Origin: CAZSCF01 sp964636505
GTDB taxonomy: Bacteria > Patescibacteriota > Minisyncoccia > Moranbacterales > UBA2206
Assembly: GCA_964636505.1 (NCBI GenBank)
Contig: CAZWRY010000005.1
Location: forward strand, 1 to 60,506
Length of the DNA: 60,506 nucleotides
Direction of reading: 5' to 3'
Made by a program: the position numbers and the translations under genes. Below, piece by piece: positions 58,048 to 60,506 of the stretch. Below the pieces are notes generated by a model. It saw only the letters and a program-made list of their open reading frames with translations. It was not told where the DNA came from and ran no database searches. Position 1 is the first letter of the stretch, and every line of letters begins with the position of its first letter.

Positions 58048-58162
58048 ATCCCGCACCAATTCGCTATCTAAACTTTATATTTTTTATTAATTTAGCCGTT
58101 AGGCGTATTCGCACATAAATCCTTACACCTCACCAAATCTTTACTGGAATTGGTGCTGGGAT
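58048..58162 (-). repeat. CCCGCACCA-type palindromic element, copy upstream of rplC
   Basis: ATCCCGCACCAATTC (58048-58062) and GAATTGGTGCTGGGAT (58147-58162) are the ends of a 115-bp unit. The centre holds TTTAGCCGTTAGGCGTA, the GCC-GGC motif. It ends 37 bases before the rplC ATG; CTCATTTTTGTAGC follows on the minus strand. Confidence 0.8.
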
Positions 58163-58302
58163 AATGACCTTAATTTCAAACAAAAAACTGACTTCCTCGC
58201 AGCCAGTTCAATCCGCCAAACGGCAAATCAATTATCTTCCTGGCTAGTTGAGTATCCTGCCCCAAGGCGGGACTTTAACTAGATATATATCTGACTTTTA
58301 TA
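58163..58302 (-). other. Structured remainder of the rpsJ-rplC spacer
   Basis: Two more fold-backs are visible: AGCCAG/CTGGCT (58200-58250 region) with GCCGTTTGGCGG inside, and CTAGTT/AACTAG around CCTGCCCCAAGGCGGG. AACTG...CAGTTTTTTG on the minus strand is terminator-like. No gene is seen. Confidence 0.45.
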
Positions 58303-58626
58303 TTACATTTTTATCTCAATGTCAACTCCGGCTGGTAAATCTAAATTGGTCAAACTATCAATTGTTTTCGGGAGTGGATTAATAATATCAATCAGTCTCT
58401 TGTGCATTCTCATTTCGTATTGGTCTCTGGAGTCCTTGTAAACAAAAGTGGATCTGTTAACCGTAAATTTCCTAATTTCAGTTGGCAAAGGAACAGGTCC
58501 AGAAACGCTGGCTCCAGTTCTTTCTGCTGTTTCCACAATTTGCCTGGCTGTCTGATCAATAATTTTATGATCATAGGCCTTGATTTTTATCCTTATTCTT
58601 GATTTTACTTCTTCTTCTTTTTTCAT
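58303..58626 (-). CDS. rpsJ: 30S ribosomal protein S10
   Basis: A 107-aa protein (NusE): RIRIKIKAYDHKIIDQTARQIVETAERTGASVSGPVPLPTE-type core with HKRLIDIINPLPKTIDSLTNLDLPAGVDIEIKM end. With NusB (15244) it forms the antitermination complex. Confidence 0.97.
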   Translation of the reverse strand: MKKEEEVKSRIRIKIKAYDHKIIDQTARQIVETAERTGASVSGPVPLPTEIRKFTVNRSTFVYKDSRDQYEMRMHKRLIDIINPLPKTIDSLTNLDLPAGVDIEIKM

Positions 58627-58650
58627 TGATCTTATTAATTTTTAATGTGA

Positions 58651-58757
58651 ACCCCGCACCAAAAACTTATTATTGTCATTTTGGATAATATCTTGGGGTT
58701 TAAACAGACTTTAATCATCACACACCTTCACTTTTAGTAAGTTTTTTGGTGCGGGGT
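58651..58757 (-). repeat. CCCGCACCA-type palindromic element, copy upstream of rpsJ
   Basis: ACCCCGCACCAAAAACTTA (from 58651) and TAAGTTTTTTGGTGCGGGGT (to 58757) are the ends. The stem bases after CACCAA differ from the other copies but still pair, a compensatory pattern. No GCC-GGC centre. It ends 25 bases before the rpsJ ATG. Confidence 0.78.
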
Positions 58758-58838
58758 GAATATTGCCTATTCCCTTAATTATAACTTTTACCTTATAATC
58801 CCGCCCTTTGATACAAAGAGCAGGATTAAAGATAAACC

Positions 58839-60032
58839 TTATTTATTGATCTTGGTTACAACTCCGGCTCCGACTGTTCTTCCGCCTTCTCTGATAGCAA
58901 ATCTCATTCCTTCTTCCATAGCAACTGGAGCAATTAATTTGACACTGAGGTTAACAGTATCTCCAGGCATAACCATTTCTGTTCCTTCCGGCAAAATTAC
59001 TTCACCAGTAACATCAGTTGTTCTGATGTAGAATTGAGGTTTGTAGCCTTTGAAAAATGGAGTATGTCTTCCGCCTTCTTCTTTGGTTAAAATATAGATT
59101 TCGCCTTCAAATTCAGTGTGAGGAGTAATTGTTCCCGGCTTAGCTAAAACTTGCCCTCTCTCAACATCTTCTTTCTTGGTTCCTCGAAGCAAAACTCCGG
59201 CATTGTCGCCGGCTTGTCCGCTATCCAATGACTTGTTGAACATTTCAATTCCGGTAACAGTTGTTTTTTGAGTTGCCTTAAGGCCAACAATTTCCACTTC
59301 TTCTCCAACCTTAATGGTTCCTCTTTCAATTCTTCCGGTCACAACAGTTCCTCTTCCTTCAATGGAGAAAATGTCTTCAATCGGCATCAAGAAGGCTTTT
59401 TCTGTTTCGCGAACAGGTTGTGGGATCTTGGAATCCAAAGCAGCAATCAAATCAATAATTGGCTTAGCATCTGGATCTTCAGCTGACTTAGCGTTCAGGG
59501 CTTTAAGGGCCGAACCTTTAATAACAGTCGCGTTGTCTCCGTCAAATTCATATTTGGTCAAAAGTTCTCTCACTTCTGCTTCTACCAAATCAACTAGTTC
59601 CGGATCATCAACCATATCAACTTTATTCAAGAAAACCACAATTTCAGGCACGCCTACTTGGTGAGCTAAAAGAATGTGTTCTCTGGTTTGCGGCATAGGA
59701 CCATCGGTCGCGGCTACAACCAAGACGGCTCCGTCCATTTGGGCAGCACCTGTAATCATGTTTTTGATGTAGTCGGCATGCCCCGGACAGTCAACATGGG
59801 CATAGTGCCTTGTTTCTGATTCGTATTCACAGTGAGCAGTCGCAATAGTGATTCCGCGCTCTTTTTCTTCCGGAGCTTTGTCAATTTCATCTACTCCTTT
59901 TTCTTTGGCCTTGCCTAAGAAAGAAAGGACATGAAGAATTGAGGCTGTTAGAGTAGTTTTGCCGTGGTCAACGTGTCCGATTGTTCCTACGTTGACATGC
60001 GGCTTGGTTCTTTCAAATTTTTCTGCTGCCAT
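58839..60032 (-). CDS. tuf: Elongation factor Tu
   Basis: A 397-aa GTPase that delivers aminoacyl-tRNA: G1 [10 protein letters not shown], switch region [37 protein letters not shown]-type G3, NKVDM (G4), GSALKAL (G5), domains 2 and 3 complete. rpsL, rpsG and fusA, its usual neighbours, are not here. Confidence 0.98.
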   Translation of the reverse strand: [397 protein letters not shown]

Positions 60033-60122
60033 AAATTTATACGTTTATTATTTACTTAAATTATTATTAATTATTCCAAGCCCTATTCTCCCCTTGGAAC
60101 AAAAAAATTACATAGTTTTTTT

Positions 60123-60151
60123 ATTCTAATACAGAATGTTAATTTTGGCAA
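60123..60151 (-). promoter_or_regulatory. tuf promoter
   Basis: TTGCCA (60146-60151) and TAGAAT (60123-60128) on the minus strand with a 17-base spacer. The leader then carries TTCCAAG/CTTGGAA at about 60070-60100. Confidence 0.75.
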
Positions 60152-60161
60152 ATCGAACAAA

Positions 60162-60187
60162 AATTTTGGCTTTTATTAGCCAAAATT
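60162..60187 (-). terminator. Terminator of the 60197 gene
   Basis: AATTTTGGCT and AGCCAAAATT pair perfectly around a 6-base loop, with a T run on the minus strand. Confidence 0.85.
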
Positions 60188-60196
60188 CGGGAATAT

Positions 60197-60475
60197 TCAA
60201 TTAGCTTTTTCGTAAATCACTTCCTCCGGATTATTCTTCTCAATTTCATCCAAAATAATCGAATTTACCTTTTCTTCTTCCTGTGCTGATTTCCAAATTG
60301 CAATATCGTTGTTGATTTTATCAACTAATTCTTGCTTTGTCAAATTTCCGATCTCTCCAAGCCTGATTTTCTTAAATTCGGAAAGAGTCAGAACAATATA
60401 ATACCCTTCTCCATCTTTCACAACTGCTTTTCCACCCAAAAGTTCCAAAGCTTCTTTTAGTTTTTTATCCAACAT
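60197..60475 (-). CDS. Small protein of unknown function
   Basis: A 92-aa acidic soluble protein with alternating helix-strand character (LKEALELLGGKAVVKDGEG, YYIVLTLSEFKKIRL). Family not recognised. Closed by its own terminator just before the tuf promoter. Confidence 0.6.
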   Translation of the reverse strand: MLDKKLKEALELLGGKAVVKDGEGYYIVLTLSEFKKIRLGEIGNLTKQELVDKINNDIAIWKSAQEEEKVNSIILDEIEKNNPEEVIYEKAN

Positions 60476-60506
60476 TTTTTTCTTGGAAAAAATTATGTTT
60501 TACTTA

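Overview
The window looks like one chromosomal contig from a Candidate Phyla Radiation (Patescibacteria) bacterium, probably in or near Parcubacteria. The signs are an AT-rich genome, many compact housekeeping genes, and an S10-spc ribosomal run that passes directly from rpsE (S5) to rplO (L15) with no rpmD (L30), an absence described as general for CPR bacteria. Other signs are trimmed versions of universal proteins (an SMC without a hinge, a ThrRS without the TGS domain, a MurF without its N-terminal domain) and no CCA encoded at the 3' ends of the four complete tRNA genes. TGA is used as a stop (for example at rnhB), so the code is standard. The lineage is inferred from gene content only. 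Layout: 1-5540 is a short division and cell-wall cluster read leftwards (mraZ, rsmH, ftsL-like, ftsI, murF, then tRNA-Glu) behind a promoter carrying two pairs of MraZ-type boxes. 5770-9003 is rightward (an unknown protein, a GtrA-family membrane protein, dnaX). 9083-17367 is leftward: rnhB, an unknown small gene, rpmF, nusB, rnc, smc, rpsP, then rplJ-rplL behind an L10-type leader, tRNA-Gln and a membrane-anchored protein. 17702-21259 is dnaE. 21362-22892 holds small genes, tRNA-Pro and a SIMPL-domain protein. 22943-27177 is a rightward tRNA-charging and modification run (thrS behind a T-box-like leader, miaB, miaA). 27215-33849 is leftward: an AbrB/MraZ-like protein, gatB, and a deoxypyrimidine cluster (tmk-like, dcd-like, folA, thyA, dCMP deaminase, two related P-loop kinases). 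33927-35939 is secE-nusG-rplK-rplA, followed upstream by tRNA-Ala and tRNA-Ile. 36402-45513 has murD, a D-aminoacylase-like enzyme, glycolysis (gap, fba, tpiA), a DedA protein, galT, a family 2 glycosyltransferase and ruvX. 46077-60032 is the long leftward tuf-S10-spc-secY-adk-map run, followed at the edge by an unknown small gene. The most interesting material is non-coding. A compact T-box-like RNA precedes thrS: a perfect promoter, a small stem I with a Thr ACC triplet in its apical loop, and an antiterminator with the TGGAACC bulge. A family of 78-115 bp imperfect palindromes ending in CCCGCACCA/TTGGTGCGGG lies just upstream of nusB, secY, rplC and rpsJ, and a fifth copy lies inside the 5' part of ruvX. 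Three copies share an inner GCC-GGC mini-hairpin. Other spacers are built from short tandem words with a period of about 7-8 bases, several of which fold back on themselves. Short palindromic inserts have also entered coding sequence: one in rnhB, and a 48-bp in-frame duplication-type insertion at the miaB/miaA junction.
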